In this document: positions 16,645 to 26,243 of the stretch, in pieces | How the letters are laid out: the number at the start of each line of letters is the position of its first letter | Numbering within the stretch: position 1 is the stretch's first letter | From: Sphingobacteriales bacterium | GTDB lineage: Bacteria; Bacteroidota; Bacteroidia; Chitinophagales; Chitinophagaceae | Direction of reading: 5' to 3' | NCBI GenBank assembly: GCA_004144185.1 | Contig: SEFP01000002.1 | Location: 434,001 to 498,000 of the forward strand | DNA length: 64,000 bases | The notes under the pieces: generated by a model | What the model saw: only the letters and a program-made list of their open reading frames with translations | Databases searched by the model: none | What the model was told of the DNA's origin: nothing | Made by a program: the position numbers and the translations under genes

Positions 16645-18246
16645 TTACAGCACGACATCCTGTACCAGCAGACTTTTTTGTGGATAGTCGGTATTGAAAT
16701 GCAGGCCGCGGCTTTCTTTCCGGAACTGGGCACTTTTGACGATCAGGTAGCCGATAGTAATGAGATTGCGCAGTTCGCACAACTGAGGGGAAACAAGGGT
16801 ACTTCTGTACAACCGTTCGGCTTCCTCGTGCAGCAGATCCAAGCGCCGGGCGGCCCGCTCCAGCCGTACATCGTTGCGGACAATGCCCACATAATCCGAC
16901 ATCACATTCTGAACTTCTTTTAAACTCTGGGTAATCAGAATCAGCTCTTCCGGAAGGCGGGTGCCCGTTGTATTCCAATCCGGAACAGCCCGTTGCCAGT
17001 CCGCTTTTTCGACTACCTGAGCCGCATCTTCGGCGCAACGGTGCGCAAACACCAGCGCTTCCAGCAATGAGTTTGACGCCAGCCGGTTGGCTCCGTGCAG
17101 CCCCGTGCTGGAGCATTCGCCACAGGCATACAGCCGGCTGATAGAAGTTCGTCCCCGGACATCGACCTGAATGCCGCCACAGCAGTAATGCGCGGCTGGT
17201 GCCACCGGAATCAGCGCTGTCATAGGATCGGTCCCGATGCTCAGGCACTTCGCCAGGATATTGGGAAAATGCGTTTTGAATTTTTCCGGATCCATATGGC
17301 GGCAATCGAGAAACACATGTTCGGTTCCCTGCCGCTTCATCTCGGCATCAATGGCGCGGGCCACCACATCGCGCGGAGCCAGGTCTTTGCGTTCCGGATC
17401 GTAGCGCTCCATAAACGCTTCGCCGGCATGATTGCGCAGGATACCACCGTCGCCCCGAACGGCTTCGGTGATCAGGAACGATGGACTGACGCCGGCTTCA
17501 TACAAGGCCGTCGGATGAAACTGGATGAATTCCATGTTTTCGATGCGCGCCTTGGCCCGGTAGGCCATGGCAATCCCATCACCGGTGGCAATCTTCGGAT
17601 TGGTTGTTGTCCGGTAAACCTGTCCGGTGCCGCCTGAAGCCATTAAAGTGACTTTCGCCAGGATGGTTTCAATCTGAAAGGTTTCCAGATTGAGCGCATA
17701 CACGCCGTAGCACTCGGTGTGGGGAGTGGCTTTGGTGACCAGATAGCCCAGATGGTGCTGGGTAATGATATCCACCACAAACCAGTGGTTATAGATCTTA
17801 ATATTGGGATGGCGGGCGGCCTCGGCTACCAGGGCGCGCTCCATCTCATAACCGGTTACATCTTTATGATGCAGAATCCGGAACGCGCTGTGGCCACCTT
17901 CGCGGCCACGCATAAAATCGCCTGAATCATCTTTATCGAACCGGGCGCCCCAGTCAATCAGTTCGGCCACCCGTTCGGTGCCTTCACGCACCACCAGTTC
18001 CACCACATCCGGATCGCACAAGCCATCGCCGGCAACCAAGGTATCCTGAATATGCGACTCATACGAATCACCGACCGGATCATTGACTACCGCAATGCCA
18101 CCCTGTGCGTACTTGGTGTTGGTTTCATCCGTCGCCGCTTTGGTCAGTACGGTGATGGTTTTGTCCGGAAATTTACGGGCGGTTTTAACGGCAAAGGACA
18201 GTCCGGCAATACCGGAGCCAATCACCAGAAAATCGGTTTGAAGCAT
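16645..18246 (-). CDS. nadB: L-aspartate oxidase
   Basis: A 533-residue FAD enzyme oxidising L-aspartate to iminoaspartate, the first step of de novo NAD synthesis. The FAD-binding motif is VIGSGIAGLSFA at the N-terminus, and family signatures include EGGHSAFRILH and GGIQVDVRGRTS with CGECSSTGLHGANRLASNS. ATG 18246 is chosen because it begins the dinucleotide-binding strand (MLQTDFLVIGSG); the upstream in-frame ATG would add an implausible basic extension. nadA and nadC are not in the window. mscL is divergent. Confidence 0.94.
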   Translation of the reverse strand: MLQTDFLVIGSGIAGLSFAVKTARKFPDKTITVLTKAATDETNTKYAQGGIAVVNDPVGDSYESHIQDTLVAGDGLCDPDVVELVVREGTERVAELIDWGARFDKDDSGDFMRGREGGHSAFRILHHKDVTGYEMERALVAEAARHPNIKIYNHWFVVDIITQHHLGYLVTKATPHTECYGVYALNLETFQIETILAKVTLMASGGTGQVYRTTTNPKIATGDGIAMAYRAKARIENMEFIQFHPTALYEAGVSPSFLITEAVRGDGGILRNHAGEAFMERYDPERKDLAPRDVVARAIDAEMKRQGTEHVFLDCRHMDPEKFKTHFPNILAKCLSIGTDPMTALIPVAPAAHYCCGGIQVDVRGRTSISRLYACGECSSTGLHGANRLASNSLLEALVFAHRCAEDAAQVVEKADWQRAVPDWNTTGTRLPEELILITQSLKEVQNVMSDYVGIVRNDVRLERAARRLDLLHEEAERLYRSTLVSPQLCELRNLITIGYLIVKSAQFRKESRGLHFNTDYPQKSLLVQDVVL

Positions 18247-18408
18247 GGAGAAGACGAAATTGCGGAAAAATGCGGTTCCGAGTGCGCTGCTGCAATTTTC
18301 CTGCCGTCCTTTTTTTCCCCTCTTCAAAATGCCGGACTCTGTTTATCTGATGGTGGCGGCTATCTTTATTTCTTCGTTCCTTTACCAGTCTTCTCCTGTA
18401 TTCCGCTT

Positions 18409-18816
18409 ATGGGCTTCTTTAAAGAATTTCGCAATTTCGCTGTCAAAGGCAATGTGCTCGACTTGGCAGTAGGGGTTATTATCGGTGCAGCCTTCGGTAA
18501 GATTGTGAGTTCGCTGGTCGATGACATTATTACACCGGCGGTATTGCAACCGGCGCTTAACAGAGCTCATCTCAAAAACCTGTCTGAGTTGGTGATCCCC
18601 GGCACAGCCATTAAATACGGCAATTTTCTGTCGCAGGTTATCAGTTTTGTAGTCGTGGCATTTGTGCTGTTTTTGATTGTAAAGGGCGCGAATAAAATAC
18701 GGAGTCTGCAGGAAGCGAAAGAAGCTGAAAAACCCAAGCAAGAGGCCACTCCATCTGCTACGGAAACGCTCCTCGCCGAGATCCGAGATGAGCTGCGCCG
18801 CCGGCCCACGGTTTAA
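18409..18816 (+). CDS. mscL: Large-conductance mechanosensitive channel
   Basis: A 135-residue pentameric inner-membrane channel that opens under osmotic downshock. The start MGFFKEFRNFAVKGNVLDLA matches the family N-terminus exactly, TM1 follows (VGVIIGAAFGKIVSSLV), a short periplasmic loop, TM2 (about 72-95, VISFVVVAFVLFLIVK) and a cytoplasmic helix with TLLAEIRDELRRR. ATG 18409 is fixed by this N-terminus; longer in-frame starts lie in nadB antisense sequence. pcrB follows 55 nt later. Confidence 0.95.
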   Translation: MGFFKEFRNFAVKGNVLDLAVGVIIGAAFGKIVSSLVDDIITPAVLQPALNRAHLKNLSELVIPGTAIKYGNFLSQVISFVVVAFVLFLIVKGANKIRSLQEAKEAEKPKQEATPSATETLLAEIRDELRRRPTV

Positions 18817-18871
18817 TTCAAAGAAAATAACCGATTTTTGCGCGCCTGCTATTTAAACTGTCCGACTTGCC

Positions 18872-19639
18872 ATGACCCACAGCTCTATTCTGTCCGATTT
18901 ACAATCCCGAAAGGAAGGTCGTCGGCCAGGCTTCGCGGTCTTGGTAGATCCGGATAAGATTCATCCGGAAAACGCGCCGGTGCTGGCACAGCATTGTGCC
19001 GATGCCGGTGTGGATTATCTGCTGGTCGGTGGTTCCCTAGTACTCGATTACGCGCATTTTGAGGCGTTCATCCGGACCTTCAAGGAGCATTCCCACATTC
19101 CGGTGCTGTTATTTCCCGGTTCGCCGGCACAGGTTACTTCGGTAGCCGACGGATTGCTGTATCTGTCGCTGGTATCGGGCCGTAATGCCGAGCTGCTGAT
19201 TGGCCAGCATGTAATTTCAGCGCCTGCGGTACGGGTATCAGGATTACAGGTGCTTTCAACCGGGTATATCGTCGTGGACGGAGGGCAGCCTACAACCGTT
19301 TCGTATATGAGCGGCTCGGCGCCGGTGCCGGCCAACAAGCCTGATATTGCGCTGTGTACGGCATGGGCAAGCGAGTTGCTGGGACACCACCTGCTGTATC
19401 TGGATGCCGGTTCGGGCGCCCGCAATCCGGTATCGGCCCGGATGATTCAGATGGTTTCATCTCAAACGCAGAATCCGTTGTTTGTCGGAGGCGGCATTCG
19501 CACGCCGGAAGCTGCACAGGAAGCCACGCGGGCAGGTGCAACAATTGTAGTAGTCGGCAATGTGCTGGAAGAATCCCCGGACCTGATGCGCGAAATGGCG
19601 GCTGCGGTGCATCAGTCGCAGGCAGACCTGGTTTCGTAG
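18872..19639 (+). CDS. PcrB/GGGPS family prenylglyceryl phosphate synthase
   Basis: A 255-residue TIM-barrel enzyme that joins glycerol-1-phosphate to a polyprenyl diphosphate. Signatures are AVLVDPDK (residues 22-29), VGGS near 50, YLDAGSGA and VGGGIRTPEAA, which form the phosphate-binding loops. The archaeal enzyme makes ether lipids with geranylgeranyl diphosphate; in Bacteroidota the prenyl chain length and end product are not certain. It is followed 54 nt later by kdsD on the same strand. Confidence 0.9.
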   Translation: MTHSSILSDLQSRKEGRRPGFAVLVDPDKIHPENAPVLAQHCADAGVDYLLVGGSLVLDYAHFEAFIRTFKEHSHIPVLLFPGSPAQVTSVADGLLYLSLVSGRNAELLIGQHVISAPAVRVSGLQVLSTGYIVVDGGQPTTVSYMSGSAPVPANKPDIALCTAWASELLGHHLLYLDAGSGARNPVSARMIQMVSSQTQNPLFVGGGIRTPEAAQEATRAGATIVVVGNVLEESPDLMREMAAAVHQSQADLVS

Positions 19640-19680
19640 TTTTTTTCAGTTCCGGACCGGCAGGCTTCCGGAGTGGCGGT

Positions 19681-19688
19681 TATTTTTG
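19681..19688 (+). promoter_or_regulatory. Candidate -7 element directly before kdsD
   Basis: TATTTTTG matches TAnnTTTG and ends only 5 nt before the ATG at 19694. If used, transcription would start at or next to the start codon, giving a leaderless mRNA. Confidence 0.45.
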
Positions 19689-19693
19689 TGGCT

Positions 19694-20659
19694 ATGAATA
19701 CCGCCGCTGTAACTGCCGATGCCCTGCAAACCATCCGACTGGAGGCTGAGGCAGTTGCCCAACTATCGTCTTTTGTAAACGAAGATTTTACAGCGGCCGT
19801 ACGCCTCATTCACGAAGCGTCCGGAAGAGTGGTCGTATCCGGGATTGGGAAAAGTGCTATTATTGCCCAGAAGCTGGTCGCTACGTTCAACAGTACGGGC
19901 ACACCGGCATTGTTTCTGCACGCTGCCGATGCCATTCACGGCGATCTGGGGATGATCCAGACCGGTGATGTGGTGCTGGTGATTTCCAAGAGCGGTGAAA
20001 GTCCGGAAATCAAGGTGCTGCTGCCGCTCCTAAAGAATTTTGGCAATCCGGTCATTGCGCTGTGTGGTGCAGTCCATTCCTACCTCGCGACTCAGGCTGA
20101 TTGTCTGATCAATACTACCGTAACACAGGAAGCCTGTCCCAACAACCTGGCACCAACTACCAGTACCACGGCCCAGCTGGTGATGGGTGATGCACTGGCG
20201 GTGTGTCTGCTGAATCTCAAAGGGTTTACGGCCCAGGACTTTGCCCGCTATCATCCGGGAGGTGCTTTGGGCAAGAAATTATATCTGCGCATCAAGGATA
20301 TGCTGCCGGCTGCTTCGGGACCGGTGGTTGCTGCGAATGCTTCAGTGCAGCAGGTCATCTATGAAATCAGCAGCAAGCGGTTGGGTGCAACTGCGGTTTC
20401 GGAGGCCGGCCAGGTAATCGGCATTATCACCGACGGCGATTTGCGGCGGATGCTGGAACAGCATGATTCCATCAAAGACATCCGGGCAGCCGATATCCTC
20501 ACGCGCAATCCGAAAACCATTGATGCGGATGCACTGGCCGTAGAAGCACTGGATTTACTGCGCACGCATGACATTACACAACTGGTTGTGCTGGATGCCT
20601 CCGGAGCCTACGTGGGCATTCTGCATCTGCACGATCTGGTGCGGGAAGGAATCCTGTAA
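19694..20659 (+). CDS. kdsD: D-arabinose-5-phosphate isomerase (KpsF/GutQ family)
   Basis: A 321-residue enzyme converting ribulose-5-phosphate to arabinose-5-phosphate, the first committed step to Kdo. Residues about 30-200 form a SIS domain (VVVSGIGKSAIIAQK; ISKSGESPE), followed by two CBS domains (about 205-320; IITDGDLRRML and VGILHLHDLVREG). The ATG at 19694 is preferred over a start 7 codons upstream because the promoter element lies between them. It links functionally to kdsB and the KdnB-like gene elsewhere in this window. Confidence 0.93.
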   Translation: MNTAAVTADALQTIRLEAEAVAQLSSFVNEDFTAAVRLIHEASGRVVVSGIGKSAIIAQKLVATFNSTGTPALFLHAADAIHGDLGMIQTGDVVLVISKSGESPEIKVLLPLLKNFGNPVIALCGAVHSYLATQADCLINTTVTQEACPNNLAPTTSTTAQLVMGDALAVCLLNLKGFTAQDFARYHPGGALGKKLYLRIKDMLPAASGPVVAANASVQQVIYEISSKRLGATAVSEAGQVIGIITDGDLRRMLEQHDSIKDIRAADILTRNPKTIDADALAVEALDLLRTHDITQLVVLDASGAYVGILHLHDLVREGIL

Positions 20660-20712
20660 TCATTTTTCAATAAACCTGATCGGGTCTGAACAGGCCTTTT
20701 TTCTTACACACA

Positions 20713-20750
20713 GAACAGCGGCTTTCCTTTTGAAAGAGAAGCCGCTGTTC
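20713..20750 (+). terminator. Terminator hairpin between kdsD and the C10 protease
   Basis: Perfect 12-bp arms GAACAGCGGCTT (20713-20724) and AAGCCGCTGTTC (20739-20750). It serves convergent genes; U-runs are weak on both sides. Confidence 0.7.
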
Positions 20751-20784
20751 TTAGATGTTGTGCATGTTCCGGAAGCGGTATGCC

Positions 20785-22674
20785 CTAGGGCTGTACAACC
20801 AACCGACGGGTGACCAGTTCCCCGGTAGTCGTCTGCATTTTCAGCAGGTAGATACCGGTTGCATAGCCCTTAAGCGGAATACTGAGTCGGCTGGTGTTTT
20901 TCTCAACGAGTACCGAACGCACCTGCTGTCCCTGCAAATTGTAAATACCAATCTGGCTGATCATACCAGCGCTCATGGATACCAGAACGGCATCGGTTGC
21001 CGGGTTTGGATAGACAGCGATAGCGACTTCGCTGCCGGTAGTCACTGCGGTTGGGTTGGAGCGGCTTACAGTCATCTGCAAGTCGTACGTACCCAGCTGA
21101 CCAACCGTTTTTGGTGTTACCTTAAAATAAATGGCATTGGAGGTAGCAGGAATATTCACTGCGGCAGGGGTGGTACTGTCCATATAAACAGACCAGAAGG
21201 TACCGTTCAGCGAGTACTGCATCCGCGCATCTACGGTATAGCTGGTACCGGAGGCGGGATTGATGGCATCAAATAACTGCGCGCCCACTACCGTGTACGT
21301 GGCACCAGCCGGGAACTCCAGTTTGTAATAGTCTACATCAGCACCGCTGTGGAGATTAGCACCCTGGGTAGCCACAACAGCCGTGTTTCCGGAAAAAGTC
21401 ATCGGTAGCGTATAGGCCTGTGCGGTTGAATTATTGGTTTCATAGGCATCCGGTGCAGGTCCGGCTACATTGGGCTCGATGCCCACCAGCGCTTCCTGTC
21501 CGGAATTAAAGCCGCCGGTGCCACCGCCGGTACCTACGCCACTCGGGTTGAGGGCATTGACTTCGAAGTAGCCGTTATAGGAACCACCCCAACCCCAGTT
21601 GAAGTGGAAAAAATCACTGGTATTGTAGCCGTCGCAAACAAACGCATGTCCACCACCGGTACCATAACCGGTATACAGCACCGGGCGGGCGGCGTTCAGC
21701 TCGGATTTAATCAGCGAAATCCAGGTAGCATCCGTAAAATTGGTACGGTAGACGCCCTGAATGGTGTTTTTGTACCCAAAATAGGTCGGCAAAGCAGTCT
21801 CAGTGCTGTTGGCAATAGAGCCATTCCAAGAAACCACATAGGCCCCGCTTCCACCATTGGACGCCGTGTTGTAATTCATATTCACGCTCACGCCTGCCTG
21901 GTACATCAGCGTGGCAATAGCGGCATTATTCGCCGAAATGCCGTTGGGCATCGAGGCCCACTGGTACGTTGTGTTCCCGAAGTTGGCCGACAGCTGACCG
22001 TAAGCATTATGATAATACGAGTGTGAACCCGTTCCGGTCGCCGGATGGTTCCAGTACTTCATGATCTGCGCCATGGCTGTAGCCGTGCATCCTGTTACGG
22101 TCAGTTCATTTTCAGCAGCATCATACGGACACATCGAGTTGTAATACGGATCCTGGTTCCAGGTCGTCTGCACCAACGGCGACACAACGACTGCGGCAGT
22201 CTTACCGCTTACTACAGGTCCTTCGGTAGTGCCTTCGGTGCCTTCGACCGGTGTGCTGTACTCATTCCATTTTTGAGCAATAGAGGCCGTTGCAGGTAGT
22301 TGATGATCGATCGCATATTGAATCTGCCGGGCGTAGCCCTCCATCCAGGATTGAACGCTTACCGGAACTGTGGTATTCCGGAAGGGCTGATCGTTCGAAA
22401 AGCCCAGAATCGGTACGACCCGGTCATCAGCGGATACCAGCACAAAACCGGTTCCGGACCGCGCAAACACGTACACCATCGTATCGGTCACCGACGTTCC
22501 TGTGACCGCGTAGGTGAGCGTCAATGGATCATCAGATGCGATCCCACCGGTACCAAGTGTCGTTTGCAAAAAAGTACGGCCCGCCTGACGCGCGGTGGGT
22601 ACGTCGATATGCTTGCTGTAAGCCTGGGTGCCAAGGCTGAGAGAAAGCGCGACAAGAGCAGAAATCCGTTTCAT
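20785..22674 (-). CDS. T9SS-secreted C10 (streptopain-like) cysteine protease
   Basis: A 629-residue secreted protease. A signal peptide (1-20) is followed by an inhibitory Spi-like propeptide (about 20-140). The peptidase C10 core has the catalytic Cys in VTGCTATAMAQIMKYW and the catalytic His in GGHAFVCDGY, with an Asn/Trp region HFNWGWGGSYNGYF. A middle beta domain follows, and the last 80 residues, starting VYPNPATDAVLV, are a T9SS type A sorting domain. Streptopain and prevotellal interpain are the known relatives; they cleave host proteins, but here an environmental nutritional role is equally possible. Confidence 0.92.
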   Translation of the reverse strand: MKRISALVALSLSLGTQAYSKHIDVPTARQAGRTFLQTTLGTGGIASDDPLTLTYAVTGTSVTDTMVYVFARSGTGFVLVSADDRVVPILGFSNDQPFRNTTVPVSVQSWMEGYARQIQYAIDHQLPATASIAQKWNEYSTPVEGTEGTTEGPVVSGKTAAVVVSPLVQTTWNQDPYYNSMCPYDAAENELTVTGCTATAMAQIMKYWNHPATGTGSHSYYHNAYGQLSANFGNTTYQWASMPNGISANNAAIATLMYQAGVSVNMNYNTASNGGSGAYVVSWNGSIANSTETALPTYFGYKNTIQGVYRTNFTDATWISLIKSELNAARPVLYTGYGTGGGHAFVCDGYNTSDFFHFNWGWGGSYNGYFEVNALNPSGVGTGGGTGGFNSGQEALVGIEPNVAGPAPDAYETNNSTAQAYTLPMTFSGNTAVVATQGANLHSGADVDYYKLEFPAGATYTVVGAQLFDAINPASGTSYTVDARMQYSLNGTFWSVYMDSTTPAAVNIPATSNAIYFKVTPKTVGQLGTYDLQMTVSRSNPTAVTTGSEVAIAVYPNPATDAVLVSMSAGMISQIGIYNLQGQQVRSVLVEKNTSRLSIPLKGYATGIYLLKMQTTTGELVTRRLVVQP

Positions 22675-22719
22675 GAAAAGGATTGAGGAAAAACTGTTTT
22701 AAACGTTCCGGAAAGATTC

Positions 22720-22727
22720 CAAATATA
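22720..22727 (-). promoter_or_regulatory. Candidate -7 element of the C10 protease gene
   Basis: TATATTTG on the minus strand matches TAnnTTTG, 46 nt before the ATG. Confidence 0.45.
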
Positions 22728-22779
22728 GAGATTTTTTCTTGTTTGGCAATCACACTGAAACGTTCCGGAACAACCGGCA

Positions 22780-23466
22780 TTAAGGGTTGAGCCGGTCGCT
22801 TTCCACAACGCCATCCCGGATGCGGACCACCCGGCGCGTACGGGCTGCAATGTCTTCTTCGTGCGTGACCAGTACCACGGTATTACCCGAAGCGTGAATG
22901 GCGCCGAACAACTCCATGATTTCGATGCTCGTCTTGGTATCGAGGTTGCCGGTCGGTTCATCGGCTAGAATCAGCGCGGGATGGTTGATCAGCGCCCGGG
23001 CAATCGCGACCCGCTGGCTTTGTCCACCCGACAGTTCGTTGGGCCGGTGATGGGCGCGTTCTGCCAACCCTACCTGCGCCAGACCTTCCCGTGCCCGCGC
23101 TTCCCGCTCTTTGGCACTGACTCCGGCATACAGCAAGGGCACGGCGACGTTCTCCCAGGCCGAAAGCCGGGGCAGCAGGTTGAACTGCTGAAAGACAAAG
23201 CCGATCTCACGGTTCCGGATATCGGCCAGGGCGTCATCATCCAGCGTTTTCACCGGTTGCCCGTTGAGCACATACAGTCCGGTATCAGGGGTATCCAGGC
23301 AACCGATGATATTCATCAGGGTACTTTTTCCGGAACCGGAAGGCCCCATTAAAGCCACATATTCGCCCCGGTTGATGGTCAGGTCAATGCCTTTGAGAAC
23401 TGGCAGTGCCTGACTGCCCATGTAGTAGGCTTTTTGGATTTCGGAGAGCGATATAACAGATGACAT
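22780..23466 (-). CDS. ABC transporter ATP-binding protein, LolD/MacB-like
   Basis: A 228-residue ATPase with Walker [10 protein letters not shown], a Q-loop, signature [15 protein letters not shown], Walker [13 protein letters not shown] and the H-loop VTHE. The [19 protein letters not shown] segment is typical of the LolD/MacB branch, which drives lipoprotein release or tripartite export. No permease gene is adjacent, so the partner is unknown. ATG 23466 is chosen because the frame upstream lacks family similarity. Confidence 0.9.
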   Translation of the reverse strand: MSSVISLSEIQKAYYMGSQALPVLKGIDLTINRGEYVALMGPSGSGKSTLMNIIGCLDTPDTGLYVLNGQPVKTLDDDALADIRNREIGFVFQQFNLLPRLSAWENVAVPLLYAGVSAKEREARAREGLAQVGLAERAHHRPNELSGGQSQRVAIARALINHPALILADEPTGNLDTKTSIEIMELFGAIHASGNTVVLVTHEEDIAARTRRVVRIRDGVVESDRLNP

Positions 23467-23582
23467 CAGTAAAAATGACCACAAAGAAGGTGCAGGCAAA
23501 TCGGAGTGGGTTTGTATTTCAGCTACCCGAACTCTAAAGCGGCAAGTATCGGAAGCAGGACAACCAAAGGTAAACCGCAAAC

Positions 23583-23619
23583 AAAAAGGGATTCATCCAC
23601 AGGTGATGAATCCCTTTTA
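23583..23619 (-). terminator. Terminator after the 23664-24665 gene
   Basis: AAAAGGGATTCATC and GATGAATCCCTTTT pair around a short loop, with A- and T-runs at both ends, so it can work in either direction. Confidence 0.85.
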
Positions 23620-23663
23620 AAAAGTATTAAAGGATACCGGATCGAACGCCGGACAAGCAGTTC

Positions 23664-24665
23664 TTAGCGAACGGAAAGCTTCGCGTTGCCTACAAAAGCA
23701 CCTTGTGCTACGCGCACCAGATACATTCCGGAAGAAAGGCTTTGGCTGCTTACCGGCAGTGCAACGGCTTGACCTTTAACAGCGGTGTGTTCGGTAGTGG
23801 CTACTACACGACCGGCCAGATCCGTTACGGTCAGGGTAAACGCACCGTTCTCAGGAGCGGTGAAGGTTGCTTTTACATCGTTGGAGGTACCGTTGCCCAG
23901 CAGGGTCAGTGGCATTTCGTTGACGGTGGTGTTATTTACAGCCAGACGACCGTTCCAGGTCAGGTTAAAATCGTCGATCTGGGAAGTAGCACGGTTGCCG
24001 GTTCCGGTGGTCTGGGTCAGGGCTACAATGCGAATCCACATTTCGTGGTTCATGTTGTCCAGCGCAGTACCAAAGTTTACGGTTACGGTGTTGCTACCGA
24101 TGGTTCTGCCACCTGTAGTGAGTGTACCGGTTGCAGCAGCCGGGGTAAACATCATCGTGCTTCCCATCATCATACCGGTCTCAACGCGCCAGGTGGTGGT
24201 ACGGCCAGAGGCGGTATCAGCCGACTGCAATTTGAAGTTGAGCTGGAAGTTGGTTGCGCCAACTGTATTAGCCATTTTGAATACAAAGGCAGCACCGGAA
24301 TCCGAACCTGGGAAGGTTGTGCTGGTGCTACCTACCTGACGAACCGCCAGAGCGCGGTCGCTGATAGCAGCCTGCGTAGCAGAATCGTTGGTATAGTTAG
24401 CAGCCGTATAGCCTACGATAGAGGCACTGTTCCGGAAACCACCGGTGGTAGCGTTCCATTTGGCAGGCGTAGCCGTGTACTTGGTGCTGCTTACGTCAGT
24501 ACCCGCCATAGAAGCAGTAGCACCGGTATAAACCGCCCAACCCATCGGCAGTCCATTGCCCAAACCATTGAAGTTTTGGCTGTAGCTGTTGCCGGTAAGA
24601 GTCATCTGCGCAGAAGCGCCCAACGTAGCCGTTGCGGCCAGAAGAAGTAAAAGTGTTTTCTTCAT
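23664..24665 (-). CDS. T9SS type A sorting domain protein
   Basis: A 333-residue secreted protein. Signal peptide 1-19 (MKKTLLLLLAATATLGASAQ). The body (about 20-240) looks like a beta-sandwich lectin-like domain (LTGNSYSQNFNGLGNGLPMGW; SQIDDFNLTWNGR). The last 75 residues form a sorting domain, with the final GMYLVRVAQGAFVGNAKLSVR segment typical of type A tails. No catalytic motif is recognised. It lies directly upstream of lolD and downstream of the DUF5689 gene. Confidence 0.8.
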   Translation of the reverse strand: MKKTLLLLLAATATLGASAQMTLTGNSYSQNFNGLGNGLPMGWAVYTGATASMAGTDVSSTKYTATPAKWNATTGGFRNSASIVGYTAANYTNDSATQAAISDRALAVRQVGSTSTTFPGSDSGAAFVFKMANTVGATNFQLNFKLQSADTASGRTTTWRVETGMMMGSTMMFTPAAATGTLTTGGRTIGSNTVTVNFGTALDNMNHEMWIRIVALTQTTGTGNRATSQIDDFNLTWNGRLAVNNTTVNEMPLTLLGNGTSNDVKATFTAPENGAFTLTVTDLAGRVVATTEHTAVKGQAVALPVSSQSLSSGMYLVRVAQGAFVGNAKLSVR

Positions 24666-24761
24666 AAAAAGAGGTTTAAATAACAGAAGCGCAAAGATGC
24701 AATAAATCTGTTGTATTCCGGAATCCGGGCGGTGAGGTTTACAATAAGTTCATCTACCTAA

Positions 24762-24790
24762 AAATGCCTGTCTGATGCAGACAGGCATTT
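24762..24790 (-). terminator. Terminator after the TonB/DUF5689 operon
   Basis: AAATGCCTGTC (24762-24772) and GACAGGCATTT (24780-24790) pair around 7 nt; on the minus strand the stem is followed by T-rich sequence (A-run 24760-24764 on plus). Confidence 0.85.
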
Positions 24791-24812
24791 GGATAAAGCA
24801 TATTCCGGAAGG

Positions 24813-26165
24813 TTATTTACCCACCTTCACATCATCAATTTCCCAGGTAGTGGTACGGCCCGGATCGCCGCCTTCATACCGCCACGCAATCCATACTTTT
24901 TTACCGCGATACGCTGCCAGACTGATGTTGCCGCTGGAGGTAAAGCCGCTAAATCCGTTTGCGCTCAACGCTGCCCGGGTAAAGGACAATTCAGTCCAGG
25001 AAGCCGTCGTGACAGTCCCGGTAAAGTTGTCGGAGACATACAGTTTCAGTGTGGCTCCGTTATCAAATCCATTGGCATTCCGGAAGCTCAGGCTGACCGA
25101 ATCCTGTGTAGGCAAATCAATACCTGGTGTTATGAGCCAGCTTTCTACCGTTGGCGTAGTGGTATTGAAAGCCGACATCACGGCATAGGGGTTAGACGTG
25201 CTACCGGCTGAAGAATATTTCCATTTGGTTGTGCCGCTGAGCGCAACGTTGGTCCAGCCGGCAAGGTTGATATCACCAGTCGTTGCCGCACCGAAATCCT
25301 GCGCAAACAGCGGTCCGCAACGCAGATCGGTAAACTTCACGTCATTCGTGTCGCGGATCAACAACTGGGGTGTTTTCTGCGTTCCGCTGGTGTTTACGAA
25401 CACGGTATAAATACCAGTGATCGAACCGTTTCCGGAAGGCAGTTGTGCCGCATGGAAATTGGCATAGTTGCTGGTACGCACCGTAAGCGTTGCAGTCGTT
25501 GCCGCACAGGTCTGGATATTTCGGTTGGTAGTGGCCGTCGGCTCGGTGTAGGTTTTGCCCTGATCCGCAAACTGTACGCCCCGAATGGTGATGAGACGGT
25601 TGAGCAGGTACTCGTCTGCTACGGTGAAGTTGCGAACCACATCAAAGTCTACCACCGTATCCTGTGCTACATGGCCTACATCAGCTTTGACAATATGACG
25701 GGTGATCTGCTGACCGCTCAGTCCCACAGACGCTTTGCGCTCATCGACGCCACCACCCAGTACCGGAGTGCCGCCGTTGTAGCTCAGCATCATGCCTTTT
25801 AAATTCAGGTAGATCTTACGACCTACCGGATAAGCGGTGTAGAGCCGGTAGTCGTCAATGTTGATAGCGATGCCACCGGTACTGTCCTGAATCACGATCT
25901 GCTTATACAGGTTTCCGGATTGGTCGTTGGCTATAACAATGCCATACGCCGTCAGATCCTCGGTAATCAGCAGGGTATCATCGCCACTGCCGTTGGGCGA
26001 GTACACATTGTTTTTCGCTTTCAGATCACGAATCGAAATATTGACCGGCAGTTTCGGGTCGTATCCGGTAGTATCGGGTGGTGCATCATTGGGCTGCTTG
26101 ACGCAGGAAGCCAGGGATAATCCTGCACCCAGCAGGGCCAGTAGAGAAAAACGAACGAATTTCAT
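24813..26165 (-). CDS. DUF5689 domain lipoprotein
   Basis: A 450-residue lipoprotein: signal peptide with lipobox LASC (Cys21). Residues about 40-275 match the DUF5689 pattern (DGTYDPKLPVNISIRDLKA-like start; GIAINIDDYRLYTAYPVGRKIY). Residues about 285-450 look like a choice-of-anchor/jelly-roll domain (LFAQDFGAA; SWLITPGIDLP; WEIDDVKVG). It lies 78 nt downstream of a TonB-dependent receptor on the same strand. Pairing with a TonB receptor suggests a surface lipoprotein partner in substrate capture; the substrate is unknown. Confidence 0.85.
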   Translation of the reverse strand: MKFVRFSLLALLGAGLSLASCVKQPNDAPPDTTGYDPKLPVNISIRDLKAKNNVYSPNGSGDDTLLITEDLTAYGIVIANDQSGNLYKQIVIQDSTGGIAINIDDYRLYTAYPVGRKIYLNLKGMMLSYNGGTPVLGGGVDERKASVGLSGQQITRHIVKADVGHVAQDTVVDFDVVRNFTVADEYLLNRLITIRGVQFADQGKTYTEPTATTNRNIQTCAATTATLTVRTSNYANFHAAQLPSGNGSITGIYTVFVNTSGTQKTPQLLIRDTNDVKFTDLRCGPLFAQDFGAATTGDINLAGWTNVALSGTTKWKYSSAGSTSNPYAVMSAFNTTTPTVESWLITPGIDLPTQDSVSLSFRNANGFDNGATLKLYVSDNFTGTVTTASWTELSFTRAALSANGFSGFTSSGNISLAAYRGKKVWIAWRYEGGDPGRTTTWEIDDVKVGK

Positions 26166-26243
26166 GAGGAAGTTTTGTGTAGAATTTGAGAGACGGCAGC
26201 AATCAGCTGCAATAAAGGTTCCGGAAGGAGTCCTTCCGGTTGC

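Noticed and set aside
23703-24650. 315-codon plus-strand open frame opposite a T9SS cargo gene
   Set aside because: Composition follows the complement of the cargo gene; no signal or domain.
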